From: Fidelibacterota bacterium
GTDB lineage: Bacteria > Fidelibacterota > Marinisomatia > Marinisomatales > UBA1611
Direction of reading: 5' to 3'
DNA length: 64,000 bases
Assembly: GCA_002708715.1 (NCBI GenBank)
Contig: PAPB01000038.1
Span: forward strand, 1 to 64,000
Shown one piece after another: positions 17,445 to 27,663 of this stretch. The notes below the pieces were generated by a model. The model was not told the origin of the DNA and did not search any database. It was given only the letters and a program-made list of their open reading frames with translations. The position numbers and the translations under genes were made by a program. Each line of letters begins with the position of its first letter. Position 1 is the stretch's first letter.

Positions 17445-20400
17445 ATGCTACTGAGACAAACCATATTGGATAAAATGATTAACCAGAAGATTTATATCTT
17501 AAATATAATTTATATAGTAATCACTAGTGGACCTTTACTACTAGCAGATAACCGTCTAAGACTCCAAAGTGCGGACATACTAGAAAGTAAAAATATAAAT
17601 GGTGAATCTGTAAAATTAATCACTGGAAACGTAATATTTACAAAAAATGACATAACTCTAAAATGCAACCAAGGTCAACACTTTGAAAAAAATGATCTTG
17701 CAATTTTATATGAAGATGTTTCAGCTACTCAAGAAGACTTAACTATGATTTGCGATACTATAAAATTTTTTTCAAAAGAAGATAAAATTCTTAACATTGG
17801 GAATTCTCATGTATGGAACCAAGAATATGATTTAAAAGCCGACTCTATTATTATTTTTACTAAAATAGATAGCGGTATTGCAATTGGGAATGTAATCCTA
17901 ATCCAAAAAGGACAAACAATAAAAGCTAATAAAATAGAATATCAAAAAATAAATGAAAAAGACGGTGTATCCTATTCTGCTTCTGGTAATGTTGTTATCC
18001 AAGATTCACTACAAATTGCCACATGCGGGAAAGCGTATTATAATAGGAATAAAGAAACAACAGAGCTTACTCTAAAACCTAAAATAAAAGATAATACCAA
18101 TCGAATTTTATCTGGTGAAAAAATTGTACTTACCTACAATAATGAAGAATTAAAAAATCTATATATACCAAAAAAAGCATTTGCTACAACTCCAATTACA
18201 GGATACAGAGAATCTTTAAACGATTCAATTAAGCTTAATGATACACTGCATTTTAAAGACTACATGGAAGGGACAGAATTAATTAGTTTTTTTAGAGATG
18301 GAATCATTGATTCACTAAGAATACATGGTATGGCTCAAACCCTTTATCATATCTTTGATGACTCAGTATATCAAGGTAAAAACAAAGCCTCTGGTGACAC
18401 AATTATTATGAACTTTTCACATAATGAATTAAACAGATTACATATCTTAAGTGGCGCAGAAGGAAAATATATACCTGACTCCATTGCTAATGATATGGAT
18501 TCCCCTATTATTTATTCAGCAGATCAAATAAAATATCGATTAAAAGATGAAGAATCTGACTTTAATGGAAATGCCCATATCGAGCAAGACGAAACAAAAT
18601 TAAATGCTGGATTTATCAAAATAGATTGGGAAAAGAATATGCTTCACGCAATTCCTATTTTAGATACAGATTCTATAAATACACCAATTCCACCAGTCAT
18701 AAAAGAAGAAAGTCGTGACCCTATGATAGGCGATGAAATGACATACAACTTAAAAACAAAAAAAGGCAAGATTAAACAAGGAAAAACAAAAGCAGATGAT
18801 GGATACTATACAGGAGACCAAATTCGAAATCAATCTAAAAAATCTTTTTTTATTAAAAACTCCACTTATACAACATGTGATCTAGATACTGCACATTTTC
18901 ATTTTGAATCAAGTAAAATGAAAATTATTCAAAATGATATTGTTGTTGCAAAACCTATTATACTTCATATTAGCCAAATTCCTATCTTAGGAATACCCTT
19001 AGGTATTTTCCCTCATAAAGGAGGTCAACGCCATTCTGGTTGGATTATGCCATCCTATGGAGATAATAAAAACCGTGGCCAATATATTCAAGGGCTTGGA
19101 TTTTATTGGGCTCCTAGTGAATTTTGGGATTCAAAATTCACTTTAGGCTTTGGAGACAAACAAGGTGCTACATTTAAAATTAACACCTTATATCATGTCC
19201 GATACAAGTTTAGAGGTAGTATTAATTTTTTCAATAGACAATATTTATCAGGAGGAGAAAAAGATATTCTCGAACTTGGAAAACAACAAAGTACTAACAC
19301 AACGATAAGATGGACACATAAACAAGAAATGCGAAACCATCAATCTTTTAACGCCAATGCTACTTATGCTACAAGTGGTGACTACAATAAAAAATATGGG
19401 TTATCTGCAGTAGAACGAATGAATCAAAAAGCAATCTCTAACATGTCATATTCTAAACGATGGCCAAAATCAAAGAATTCATTTAGTGCTAATTTTTATT
19501 CGAATTTAGATTTACTAATTGATGAAAAAATAAATTCTAATAGTAAATTTTATGTACAACCAAATCGTTCAGGGACACAAATAAATATTGGAAATAAAAG
19601 ATTCCCAAAATTTACGTTTAGACATGGGCAAAGTAATTTAATTCCTACAACAGCAGACAAAAAAAAATGGTATAACACAATTACATGGAATTATGGTGTG
19701 AGTTATACAAATACAAATAGAGATTATTATGAATCTGTGGAAATTGATAGTGCATTTTATTGGGAAAGAAATTCTGATAGCATACCTAAAATAAAAAATG
19801 AAAAAAATGATGGATGGATTCATACTTCAAGCATCAATGCACCTCAAAAAATATTTAAATATATATCTTTTAATCCTAGCATTAATCTTAAATCTGCGTG
19901 GGTCAATAAAACACAAAATGGAATTTGGAACGGATCTTCTTTCGATACACAACAAAAAACAGGATTTGTAACAAGGACCACTGGATCGTTTTCAATGAAC
20001 ACCAATACACAGATTTATGGTCTTATTGGTATACCATTCGGAGCTATTAAAGCTATAAGGCATGTTGTTTCACCATCAATAGGATACTCATGGACACCAG
20101 ATTTTTCTAAACCTTTTTTTGGAAAAAATTTGGGATATATACAATCAGAAAAAGATCCAATCACTGATAATATAGTATTTCATGATAGATTTGCAGGGAC
20201 CATGGCTGGAAGTACCCCTAGATCTGAAAGAAAGTCTATGACATTCAGTGTTAACAATATCTTTCAAGCAAAAATAAAAAGGGGAGATAAAGAAAAGAAA
20301 ATTGATTTATTAAATTGGCGAATGAATTCAAGCTATAATTTTGCAGCTGATTCCATGCACCTAGCGAATCTTCGTTCTAACCTGCGATCTAAAATAGCTG

Positions 20401-21017
20401 GAAAACTAAATTTAGATGTTGGCCTTACACATGATTTTTATAAGTATAACCAGAAATCAAGTAAACGAATTAAAGAATTAAATAAAAATAGTAAAGGGAT
20501 GTTAGCTCCTAGGCTAACAAGTGCACGATTATCAACAGGTTTTAGATTGAAAAGTAAAAAATGGATACAATCTTCAAATAAAGAAAATACAGAATTAGAC
20601 TCTACTGATATTAATAGTGATTTAGCTGGTCCAGGTTTAAATAATGATAAAGATAAAAAGAGGAATACAATAAATAATAAACAATTATGGAATACAAACA
20701 TAAGTTTAAGTTATACATACTCAGCACTCAATCCTTTAAACACATCTAAAAATTTTTGGGCTAATACAAACTCTTCTTTCAGCATAACAAGTAAGTGGAA
20801 AGTTTCATATCGTGCGAGATTTGATCTCTTAAAACGTGATCTTGTGAATCATTCTTTTTCAGTTTATCGTGATTTACATTGCTGGGAATTATCTCTTAAT
20901 TGGACTCCAAATGGAATTGGTCAAGGAATAAACTTTAAGATAAATGTAAAATCACCAACTTTAAGAGATCTAAAGATTGAAAAAAGAGGAGGAATATATT
21001 CTGGTGCTGGATTGTAA
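17445..21017 (+). CDS. LptD/OstA-like outer-membrane LPS assembly protein
   Basis: The 1190-aa protein begins with a signal-like hydrophobic segment. The true start may be the second Met at residue 11 (MINQKIYILN), which gives a more normal signal peptide. Residues ~35-200 form an OstA/LptA beta-jelly-roll region (VKLITGNVIFTKND, ADSIIIFTK, ASGNVVIQDSL). Residues ~500-540 carry the LptD plug/barrel junction motif (PILGIPLGIFPHKGGQRHSG). The remaining C-terminal half alternates polar and aromatic residues like a large beta-barrel and ends near the stop. LptD inserts lipopolysaccharide into the outer leaflet. At 1190 aa it is longer than the E. coli protein, as is common in FCB bacteria. No LptE or other Lpt gene is adjacent. 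Confidence 0.85.
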   Translation: MLLRQTILDKMINQKIYILNIIYIVITSGPLLLADNRLRLQSADILESKNINGESVKLITGNVIFTKNDITLKCNQGQHFEKNDLAILYEDVSATQEDLTMICDTIKFFSKEDKILNIGNSHVWNQEYDLKADSIIIFTKIDSGIAIGNVILIQKGQTIKANKIEYQKINEKDGVSYSASGNVVIQDSLQIATCGKAYYNRNKETTELTLKPKIKDNTNRILSGEKIVLTYNNEELKNLYIPKKAFATTPITGYRESLNDSIKLNDTLHFKDYMEGTELISFFRDGIIDSLRIHGMAQTLYHIFDDSVYQGKNKASGDTIIMNFSHNELNRLHILSGAEGKYIPDSIANDMDSPIIYSADQIKYRLKDEESDFNGNAHIEQDETKLNAGFIKIDWEKNMLHAIPILDTDSINTPIPPVIKEESRDPMIGDEMTYNLKTKKGKIKQGKTKADDGYYTGDQIRNQSKKSFFIKNSTYTTCDLDTAHFHFESSKMKIIQNDIVVAKPIILHISQIPILGIPLGIFPHKGGQRHSGWIMPSYGDNKNRGQYIQGLGFYWAPSEFWDSKFTLGFGDKQGATFKINTLYHVRYKFRGSINFFNRQYLSGGEKDILELGKQQSTNTTIRWTHKQEMRNHQSFNANATYATSGDYNKKYGLSAVERMNQKAISNMSYSKRWPKSKNSFSANFYSNLDLLIDEKINSNSKFYVQPNRSGTQINIGNKRFPKFTFRHGQSNLIPTTADKKKWYNTITWNYGVSYTNTNRDYYESVEIDSAFYWERNSDSIPKIKNEKNDGWIHTSSINAPQKIFKYISFNPSINLKSAWVNKTQNGIWNGSSFDTQQKTGFVTRTTGSFSMNTNTQIYGLIGIPFGAIKAIRHVVSPSIGYSWTPDFSKPFFGKNLGYIQSEKDPITDNIVFHDRFAGTMAGSTPRSERKSMTFSVNNIFQAKIKRGDKEKKIDLLNWRMNSSYNFAADSMHLANLRSNLRSKIAGKLNLDVGLTHDFYKYNQKSSKRIKELNKNSKGMLAPRLTSARLSTGFRLKSKKWIQSSNKENTELDSTDINSDLAGPGLNNDKDKKRNTINNKQLWNTNISLSYTYSALNPLNTSKNFWANTNSSFSITSKWKVSYRARFDLLKRDLVNHSFSVYRDLHCWELSLNWTPNGIGQGINFKINVKSPTLRDLKIEKRGGIYSGAGL

Positions 21018-21077
21018 AACTTCGATTGTACTAAATATCAAGTTAGAGCAAATTCTAATGATAAAAACAATGCCTAC

Positions 21078-21416
21078 ATGATCTGTCCAAAATGTAATGC
21101 TGAATATTTAGACTATATAAAAGATTGCAGTGACTGCAAAATATCACTAATTGATTCAAGTAAAATTGATCTTCAAATTTCTGATTTAAAGTGGACTGCT
21201 TTACCTGATATTCAAGGTAAAATATATGCCGATATGATTACAGATATTTTAAATCAAAAATCAATACCAAATTATGCCAGAATGGACTGGGCATTCTCTG
21301 CATATTTAGTTGATGGTGCAAATTTACCAGGTCAAAAAATTAAAATTTTTGTTCCAAAAAAAAATTTAAAACAAGCATTATCTATTACTACGTCAATATT
21401 AGGAATTCATAAATGA
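21078..21416 (+). CDS. Small zinc-ribbon protein, DUF2007-like
   Basis: The 112-aa product starts with a zinc ribbon (CPKCNAEY, then CSDCKISL; four cysteines). A small alpha-beta domain follows, with LPDIQGKIYADMI and GQKIKIFVPKKNLKQA, resembling the signal-transducing DUF2007 fold that often follows such ribbons. Its function is not known. The ATG for hisS overlaps its stop (ATGA), so the two are translationally coupled. Confidence 0.7.
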   Translation: MICPKCNAEYLDYIKDCSDCKISLIDSSKIDLQISDLKWTALPDIQGKIYADMITDILNQKSIPNYARMDWAFSAYLVDGANLPGQKIKIFVPKKNLKQALSITTSILGIHK

Positions 21417-22678
21417 AACAAATTAGAAGTGTTAAAGGGACTCATGATATACTACCTAAAGATTCCCACAACTGGTATCAACTTGAATCTATTATACATA
21501 ATGTGTGTGCAAAATTTGGATATAAAGAAATACGAACACCAATATTCGAAGAAACCAATCTTTTCTTTCGAAGTGTTGGAGAAGATACAGATATTGTTTC
21601 TAAAGAAATGTATACCTGGAAAGATAAGAATGGTACATCTTTAACACTAAGACCAGAACTAACAGCATCAGTCGTACGTTCATATATTCAACATAATTTA
21701 GGTAGCCAATCTCCTATACAACGGCTGTATTATATTGGATCTCTTTTTAGAAGAGAGAGACCACAAAAAGGTCGCCAACGCCAATTTCATCAGTTTGGTG
21801 TCGAAGCCTTTGGATCAGAATATCCAGAGCAAGAAGCTGAGGTTGTTGCTATAGCATGGCACATTATTTTACAGGTTGGACTATTAAAAAAAGCGAAACT
21901 ACAAATAAATAGTATTGGTTCTGCAAAATGTAGATCAACATACCAACAAGCATTAAAAGATTTTTTCTCTCCACATCTAGCAAAATTATCTGAAGTGAGT
22001 CAAAAGCGGCTTATTAAAAATCCTCTCCGTATTTTAGATACAAAAAACAAGGAAGAACTTTCTATATTAAAAAATGCTCCAAGAATATCTGAATATTATT
22101 CTAAGGAAGATAAAGATCACTTTGAAGAGGTTAAAAGGTTCCTAAAAAACATGGATATTCCTTTTATTATTAACCCAACATTAGTTAGAGGATTAGATTA
22201 TTATACTAAAACTGTTTTTGAATTTATATCTGAAGATCTAGGATCTCAAAATGCACTATTAGGTGGTGGACGGTACGATGGACTTGTTGAAAACTTAGGA
22301 GGCAAACCTATTCCTGGCATAGGTTTTGCAGCTGGGATGGAACGTTTTCTTCTGGCTATAAAAGAAAACAAGCTGGAATTCAAACCACAGCCACCAGATA
22401 TATATTTTATTTGTTTAGATAGATCTGGGATTGCCACTTTACTAAATATTGCAAATAAACTTCGAACAAAAGGATATATAATTATTTCTGATATGCTTCG
22501 AAAAAGCATGAAAGCACAATTTAAAGATGCAAATAAATTAGGTGCTCGATATGTACTTATTTTAGGCGAAGATGAATTAAAGAATCATACTATTGGATTT
22601 AAAAATCTAATAAATGGAAACCAAAAAAATATCAAACAAGAAAATATTATTGAATTTTTTAATAATTTGAAAAATTAA
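21413..22678 (+). CDS. hisS: Histidyl-tRNA synthetase
   Basis: The 421-aa class II synthetase charges tRNA-His. Class II motif 2 is seen in RRERPQKGRQRQFHQFG, with TLRPELTASVVRSY before it. The two histidine-specific loops are LVRGLDYYTKTVFEF and GGGRYDGL, and motif 3 is GIGFAAGMERF. The C-terminal ~95 residues form the anticodon-binding domain (ISDMLRKSMKAQFKDANKLGA). Length is typical of bacterial HisRS. It overlaps the upstream zinc-ribbon gene by four bases. Confidence 0.97.
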   Translation: MKQIRSVKGTHDILPKDSHNWYQLESIIHNVCAKFGYKEIRTPIFEETNLFFRSVGEDTDIVSKEMYTWKDKNGTSLTLRPELTASVVRSYIQHNLGSQSPIQRLYYIGSLFRRERPQKGRQRQFHQFGVEAFGSEYPEQEAEVVAIAWHIILQVGLLKKAKLQINSIGSAKCRSTYQQALKDFFSPHLAKLSEVSQKRLIKNPLRILDTKNKEELSILKNAPRISEYYSKEDKDHFEEVKRFLKNMDIPFIINPTLVRGLDYYTKTVFEFISEDLGSQNALLGGGRYDGLVENLGGKPIPGIGFAAGMERFLLAIKENKLEFKPQPPDIYFICLDRSGIATLLNIANKLRTKGYIIISDMLRKSMKAQFKDANKLGARYVLILGEDELKNHTIGFKNLINGNQKNIKQENIIEFFNNLKN

Positions 22679-22750
22679 ATTTCAAATTATCATATTATAA
22701 ATGTATGTTTGCGAGACCAACTTTTTATCTAAAACGTTATATTAAGATTA

Positions 22751-25270
22751 ATGAGCAAAAAACCATTATTAATTGTTGAATCACCAACAAAAGTAAAAAC
22801 TATCCAACAATACCTTGGCAATGATTATGATGTTATTTCCTGTGTTGGACATGTAAAGGATCTTCCCAGGAATGATTTAGGTATTGATATAGATAATGAC
22901 TTTAAGATTAAACTTACTGTTTTACCAGAAAAAAAGAAGTTTATTACAGAATTAAGAAAAAAATCAAAAACCGCTGAAAGGGTGATGATTGCAACAGACC
23001 CCGATAGAGAAGGTGAGGCTATTGCAGCACATCTTGCTAGCGAAGTTCCTGAAGAAAAATTAGAACGAGTACAATTCACTGAAATTACAAAAGCAGGAAT
23101 TGCAGAAGGAATAAAAAATATTCGTAGTATTGATCAAAATCTTGTGTCAGCTCAAACAGCAAGAAGAGTCATAGATCGTTTAGTTGGATATAAAGTATCA
23201 CCTGTTTTATGGGCAACCCTGCAGAGTAACATGAAATTTGTTTCTACTAATTTATCTGCTGGAAGAGTGCAGTCAGCTGCAGTGAAGCTTATCGTGGATC
23301 GTGATAGATTACGAGCTGATTTCATTCGTACTAATTTCTTTGATTTAAAAGCACAGTTAGAAAAAAAACAGGGAGGCAATCCCTTTTACGCAAATTTATT
23401 TCAATTGGATGGGAAAAAAATAGCAAGTAGCAATGATTTTAATTCTGAAACAGGAGTATTAAAAAACAAAGATGTACTCCTTCTATCTGAATCTCAATCT
23501 GATGAACTTGTAAAAGAATTATCTACAGGAGATTGGGAGGTACTTGAGATAAAAGAAAAACCAAGAACATCAAATCCAAAACCACCATTTACTACTAGCA
23601 CGCTCCAACAAGAAGGAGCTAGAAAACTTAAGAGCTCTGCTCGACAAACAATGCGTACTGCTCAACAATTATATGAAAATGGTTTTATAACATATATGCG
23701 TACAGATTCTACTAACTTATCAGCTGAAGCTGTTGAAGGATCTAGAAAAATAATTAAAGAGCGTTATGGTAATGAATATTTACCAAGTGAAGCTAAACAA
23801 TACTCAACAAAAGTAAAAAATGCACAAGAAGCTCACGAAGGTATTCGACCAGCACATAGAGATTTTGTACCCATAGAAGAAGTACAAAACCTTTTAGGGA
23901 ATGAAGCTGCTAAGCTTTATGAATTAATATGGAAACGTACTGTCGCCTCTCAAATGAAACCAGCAAAGCTGAAACAAACCTCTGTTATAATACAAATTCA
24001 AAATGCGAAATTTAAAGCTACTGGTCAGGTAGTTCTTTTTCCTGGCTATATGAAGGTATATGTAGAAGGAAGAGATAATCCTGATGGTGGCCTAGCAAAT
24101 AAAGAACGCATACTACCAGATTTAAAAACAAACGAAAAATTATTATGTTCATCACTTAATTCGGAATCACATAATACAAAACCACCAGCCAGATATAGAG
24201 AAGCTTCTTTAGTAAAAGCATTGGAAGAAAATGGTATTGGTAGGCCTTCAACTTTTGCATCTATTTTAGCGACCATAGTGAAACGTGCATATATTGATAG
24301 AAATAACGGCAAGTTATCTCCAACATTTCTTGGACTTGCAGTAACTCAGTTACTCGAAAATCATTTTACAAATCTCGTAAGCAAAGAATTTACAGCAAAA
24401 ATGGAAGATGGTCTTGATGAGGTCTCTAGAGGAGAACAAAAAGCTGTTCCATTTATGAATAATTTTTATAGTGGAGGAGGTCGTTTTCTTGGACTAGAAA
24501 AAATGCTCGAAGAAAAAGTAGATATTCCTTTAGCTTGCACAATACCTATACCAAAAAACATTAAAGAAACAACAGAAGGTCGTATAGGAAGATTTGGCCC
24601 ATACCTTCGACGTGGAGATGATACAAGGTCAATTCCAGATGATATTTATCTTGGAGATTTAACACTAAATAAGATCGAAGAAATATTTAGTCAAGAAGCA
24701 AAAGAAGATGAACCTATTGGTAAAGACCCAGAATCTGGAGAATCAATTTGGTTAAAAAAAGGACCCTATGGATACTACGTACAAATTGGTGACACTAATA
24801 AACGTAAAGGAATACCAAAAAATTATTTGTTGTCTGAAGTGAATTTAGAATATGCAGTTAAACTACTTTCATTACCCAGAGAATTAGGAAAACATCCAGA
24901 AAATGGTGAAATCATCACTGCAGATTACGGTCGCTATGGACCTTATATAAAATGTGGTCGGCAAAACGCATCGCTAAAAGGACCAGAAACTCCATTAGAT
25001 ATTAAAATGGATAAAGCGATTGAACTTCTCCAAAATCGAAATAAAAAAAGTGCTGAACTTCGAACTCTTGGAGAACACACAGATACAGGAGAAATATTAG
25101 TTGTAAAAGATGGAAGATATGGGCCATATATTAGCGATGGAAAAGTCAATGTATCTCTAAAAGGTGATTTGACACCTGAAAATATCACTTTAGTACAAGC
25201 TATTGATTTAATTAATCAAAAAAGAGTTGCACCTCGAAAAAAGAGAAAAAAACGTAAAAAGAAAAAATAA
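22751..25270 (+). CDS. topA: DNA topoisomerase I
   Basis: The 839-aa type IA topoisomerase relaxes negative supercoils. The Toprim domain opens with LLIVESPTKVKTI and has the metal site TDPDREGEAIAAHL near residues 82-95. The active-site tyrosine is in GFITYMRTDST (~residue 314). Four C-terminal repeats (GRFGPYLRRGD, GPYGYYVQIGD, GRYGPYIKCG, GRYGPYISDG) replace the cysteine zinc fingers seen in E. coli TopA. The protein ends in a strongly basic tail (RKKRKKRKKKK), probably for DNA binding. Confidence 0.97.
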   Translation: MSKKPLLIVESPTKVKTIQQYLGNDYDVISCVGHVKDLPRNDLGIDIDNDFKIKLTVLPEKKKFITELRKKSKTAERVMIATDPDREGEAIAAHLASEVPEEKLERVQFTEITKAGIAEGIKNIRSIDQNLVSAQTARRVIDRLVGYKVSPVLWATLQSNMKFVSTNLSAGRVQSAAVKLIVDRDRLRADFIRTNFFDLKAQLEKKQGGNPFYANLFQLDGKKIASSNDFNSETGVLKNKDVLLLSESQSDELVKELSTGDWEVLEIKEKPRTSNPKPPFTTSTLQQEGARKLKSSARQTMRTAQQLYENGFITYMRTDSTNLSAEAVEGSRKIIKERYGNEYLPSEAKQYSTKVKNAQEAHEGIRPAHRDFVPIEEVQNLLGNEAAKLYELIWKRTVASQMKPAKLKQTSVIIQIQNAKFKATGQVVLFPGYMKVYVEGRDNPDGGLANKERILPDLKTNEKLLCSSLNSESHNTKPPARYREASLVKALEENGIGRPSTFASILATIVKRAYIDRNNGKLSPTFLGLAVTQLLENHFTNLVSKEFTAKMEDGLDEVSRGEQKAVPFMNNFYSGGGRFLGLEKMLEEKVDIPLACTIPIPKNIKETTEGRIGRFGPYLRRGDDTRSIPDDIYLGDLTLNKIEEIFSQEAKEDEPIGKDPESGESIWLKKGPYGYYVQIGDTNKRKGIPKNYLLSEVNLEYAVKLLSLPRELGKHPENGEIITADYGRYGPYIKCGRQNASLKGPETPLDIKMDKAIELLQNRNKKSAELRTLGEHTDTGEILVVKDGRYGPYISDGKVNVSLKGDLTPENITLVQAIDLINQKRVAPRKKRKKRKKKK

Positions 25271-25314
25271 AATCGTTTATTTGATTATAAAAAATCAATA
25301 TCAATAAATTAATC

Positions 25315-26646
25315 ATGGAAAAAATTATCGAAAAATTAGTATCACTTTGTAAGCGTAGAGGTTTTATTTTTCAAAGCTCCGATATATATGGTGGGTTCTC
25401 TGCTATTTATGATTATGGGCCACTTGGCATTGAATTAAAAAATAATATTTCTCAACTCTGGTGGAAAGAGATGACACAATCCCATGAAAATATTGTTGGT
25501 ATCGATAGTGGTATATTAATGCATCCAAAAATTTGGGAGGCTTCAGGGCATGTAGGTGCTTTCAATGACCCTTTAGTTGATTGCAAACAATGCAAAGCTA
25601 GATATCGTGCTGATGAATTTTCTGATGATTATACTTCAGTTAATTGGCAAAATGAGCAATGTCCAAAATGTGGTACAAGAGGTAGTCTTACAGAACCTAG
25701 ACAATTTAATTTAATGTTTAAAACTCATGTTGGACCTGTAGAAGAAACTGGTACCGAGACATATCTTAGGCCTGAAACAGCCCAAGGCATTTATGTAAAC
25801 TATCAATTAGTACAAGGGGCAATGAGATTAAAAATTCCATTTGGGATCGCCCAAATTGGAAAAGCATTTAGAAATGAAATAATTGCCCGCAATTTTATTT
25901 TCCGTACTAGAGAATTTGAACAAATGGAGATGCAATACTTTGTCAAACCTGGAACTGATGATGAATCTATGCAACAATGGAAAAAAAATCGTTTTCAATT
26001 TTATATAAACCACCTTGGTCTTTCCAAATCAAAACTTCGTTTTCATGAGCATGAGGATAGTGAACTAGCACATTATGCAAAAGAAGCATGGGATATTGAA
26101 TATAAATTTCCCTTTGGCTGGTCAGAGATTGAAGGAATCCATAATAGGACTAATTATGACTTGCTACGTCATGAAGAATTTTCAGGAAAAAAACTTTCAT
26201 ATTTTGATCAACAAAACAATGATCGATTTTTACCATATATCATCGAAACATCCGCTGGATTAAATCGAATGCTTCTAACAGTTCTAACTGACGCTTACTG
26301 GGAAGATAAAAAAAATAATCGAACGGTTATGAAATTCCATCCACGTCTGGCTCCAATAAAAGCTGTAATCTGTCCACTTGTAAAAAAAGATGGCTTACCA
26401 GAAAAAGCACGAAAAATCATGAATGAACTTAAAACTCATTTTAAAATTATTTATGATCAGCAAGGATCAATTGGGAAACGATATTACCGACAAGATGAAG
26501 CTGGGACACCTTTTGGCATCACAGTAGATCATCAATCTATTGATGATGATACAGTTACAATTAGATTTCGAGATACCCAAGAACAAAATAGAATAACAAT
26601 AAATGAGATTAAAACTATTATTACAAATAGTATGTTAAATCTTTAG
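25315..26646 (+). CDS. glyS: Glycyl-tRNA synthetase, dimeric eukaryote/archaeal-like type
   Basis: The 443-aa protein is the alpha2 form of GlyRS rather than the alpha2-beta2 GlyQ/GlyS form. Signs are LVSLCKRRGFIFQSSDIYGG at the N-terminus, a zinc site (CKQC and CPKCGTRG), RPETAQGIYVNY, the class II motif FRNEIIARNFIFRTREFEQME, and a C-terminal anticodon-binding domain. Start context is AT-rich with no Shine-Dalgarno sequence. Its TAG stop overlaps the stop of the convergent HMG-CoA-lyase-like gene in the quartet TTAG. Confidence 0.96.
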   Translation: MEKIIEKLVSLCKRRGFIFQSSDIYGGFSAIYDYGPLGIELKNNISQLWWKEMTQSHENIVGIDSGILMHPKIWEASGHVGAFNDPLVDCKQCKARYRADEFSDDYTSVNWQNEQCPKCGTRGSLTEPRQFNLMFKTHVGPVEETGTETYLRPETAQGIYVNYQLVQGAMRLKIPFGIAQIGKAFRNEIIARNFIFRTREFEQMEMQYFVKPGTDDESMQQWKKNRFQFYINHLGLSKSKLRFHEHEDSELAHYAKEAWDIEYKFPFGWSEIEGIHNRTNYDLLRHEEFSGKKLSYFDQQNNDRFLPYIIETSAGLNRMLLTVLTDAYWEDKKNNRTVMKFHPRLAPIKAVICPLVKKDGLPEKARKIMNELKTHFKIIYDQQGSIGKRYYRQDEAGTPFGITVDHQSIDDDTVTIRFRDTQEQNRITINEIKTIITNSMLNL

Positions 26647-27536
26647 CTGTCCTTATAAAGTTTTCCACTAAAATATAATTCGCCAATAATCTTTTCTAAA
26701 TATCTACTATATCTAGACACTTTTTCCATATTAATTCCAGTATCATACCCCATGTTTTTTAACATGACAATAGTATCCTCTGTAGCGATATTACCCTTAG
26801 ACCCTTTAATAAAAGGTGTCCCTCCAATACCTCCCATAGATGTATCTATTTCTTTTATATCAAATTCTAAAGCATGCTTAAGACTACTGAGGCCAGATCC
26901 GTATGTATTATGTAAATGGAGACATAAGTCTATCTCGGGAAAATTATTATAAATTAATTCCAATAACCTAGAAATCGTTTCAGGAGTTGCCATCCCACCA
27001 GTATCACATAGAGAAATCCTTTTTACTCCCAAATCTAATAAAGATGAAATAGTGTTGATGATTAATTTATGAGTTGCATTATAATCATAATTATGACCCC
27101 AAACACATTGTAAACCAGCACGTGTTTTTAGTTTGTTCTCTATACTGGATCTAACAACATTTTTTAATTTTTTAAAAGATTGTAAATTATCTAAACCAAG
27201 GTTTTTTTGATTATATGATTCATTTACAGAAATAGAAGTCTCTATTTTATTTATCCCTGATTTTACCGCCCTTTCTACTCCCCGTTGATTAAATACTAAT
27301 GCACTATATTCAACATGTTTATTTTTTGTTAAACCTTTTATTAGGGTTTCAGATTCAGACATTTGAGGAACTTTTTTAGGATTAACAAAACTTGTAACCT
27401 GAATATTCTTAATTCCAGCATCAATTAAACCATTAATTATTATTAATCTATCTTTCACAGCTACATACCTATCTACTACCTGAAGACCATCTCTGAGTCC
27501 TGTTTCCATTATTGTAATTTTTGAAGAATGTGTCAA
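26643..27536 (-). CDS. HMG-CoA-lyase-like DRE-TIM enzyme, G-loop cysteine replaced by threonine
   Basis: The 297-aa protein has the DRE-TIM barrel opening METGLRDGLQV and the metal-ligand pattern LHLHNTYG. These fit hydroxymethylglutaryl-CoA lyase, which splits HMG-CoA to acetoacetate and acetyl-CoA in leucine breakdown. Its flexible active-site loop reads GIGGTPFIKGSKGN, where the family normally has GLGGCPFAPGATGN. The catalytic Cys is therefore Thr, and true HMG-CoA lyase activity is doubtful. It could act on another 3-hydroxy-acyl-CoA or related acid. It stands alone, convergent with GlyRS and divergent from ggt. Confidence 0.85.
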   Translation of the reverse strand: MTHSSKITIMETGLRDGLQVVDRYVAVKDRLIIINGLIDAGIKNIQVTSFVNPKKVPQMSESETLIKGLTKNKHVEYSALVFNQRGVERAVKSGINKIETSISVNESYNQKNLGLDNLQSFKKLKNVVRSSIENKLKTRAGLQCVWGHNYDYNATHKLIINTISSLLDLGVKRISLCDTGGMATPETISRLLELIYNNFPEIDLCLHLHNTYGSGLSSLKHALEFDIKEIDTSMGGIGGTPFIKGSKGNIATEDTIVMLKNMGYDTGINMEKVSRYSRYLEKIIGELYFSGKLYKDS

Positions 27537-27663
27537 TTTTATATAATTAATATGTTTTAAATTATTTTTAATCGGGAAATATTACTTACAACAATAAAAA
27601 TAAATAAAGTTAATAAATTCAACAATCTTAAATTTTAGCATAAAGTTTTTTATAAAAAAATAA

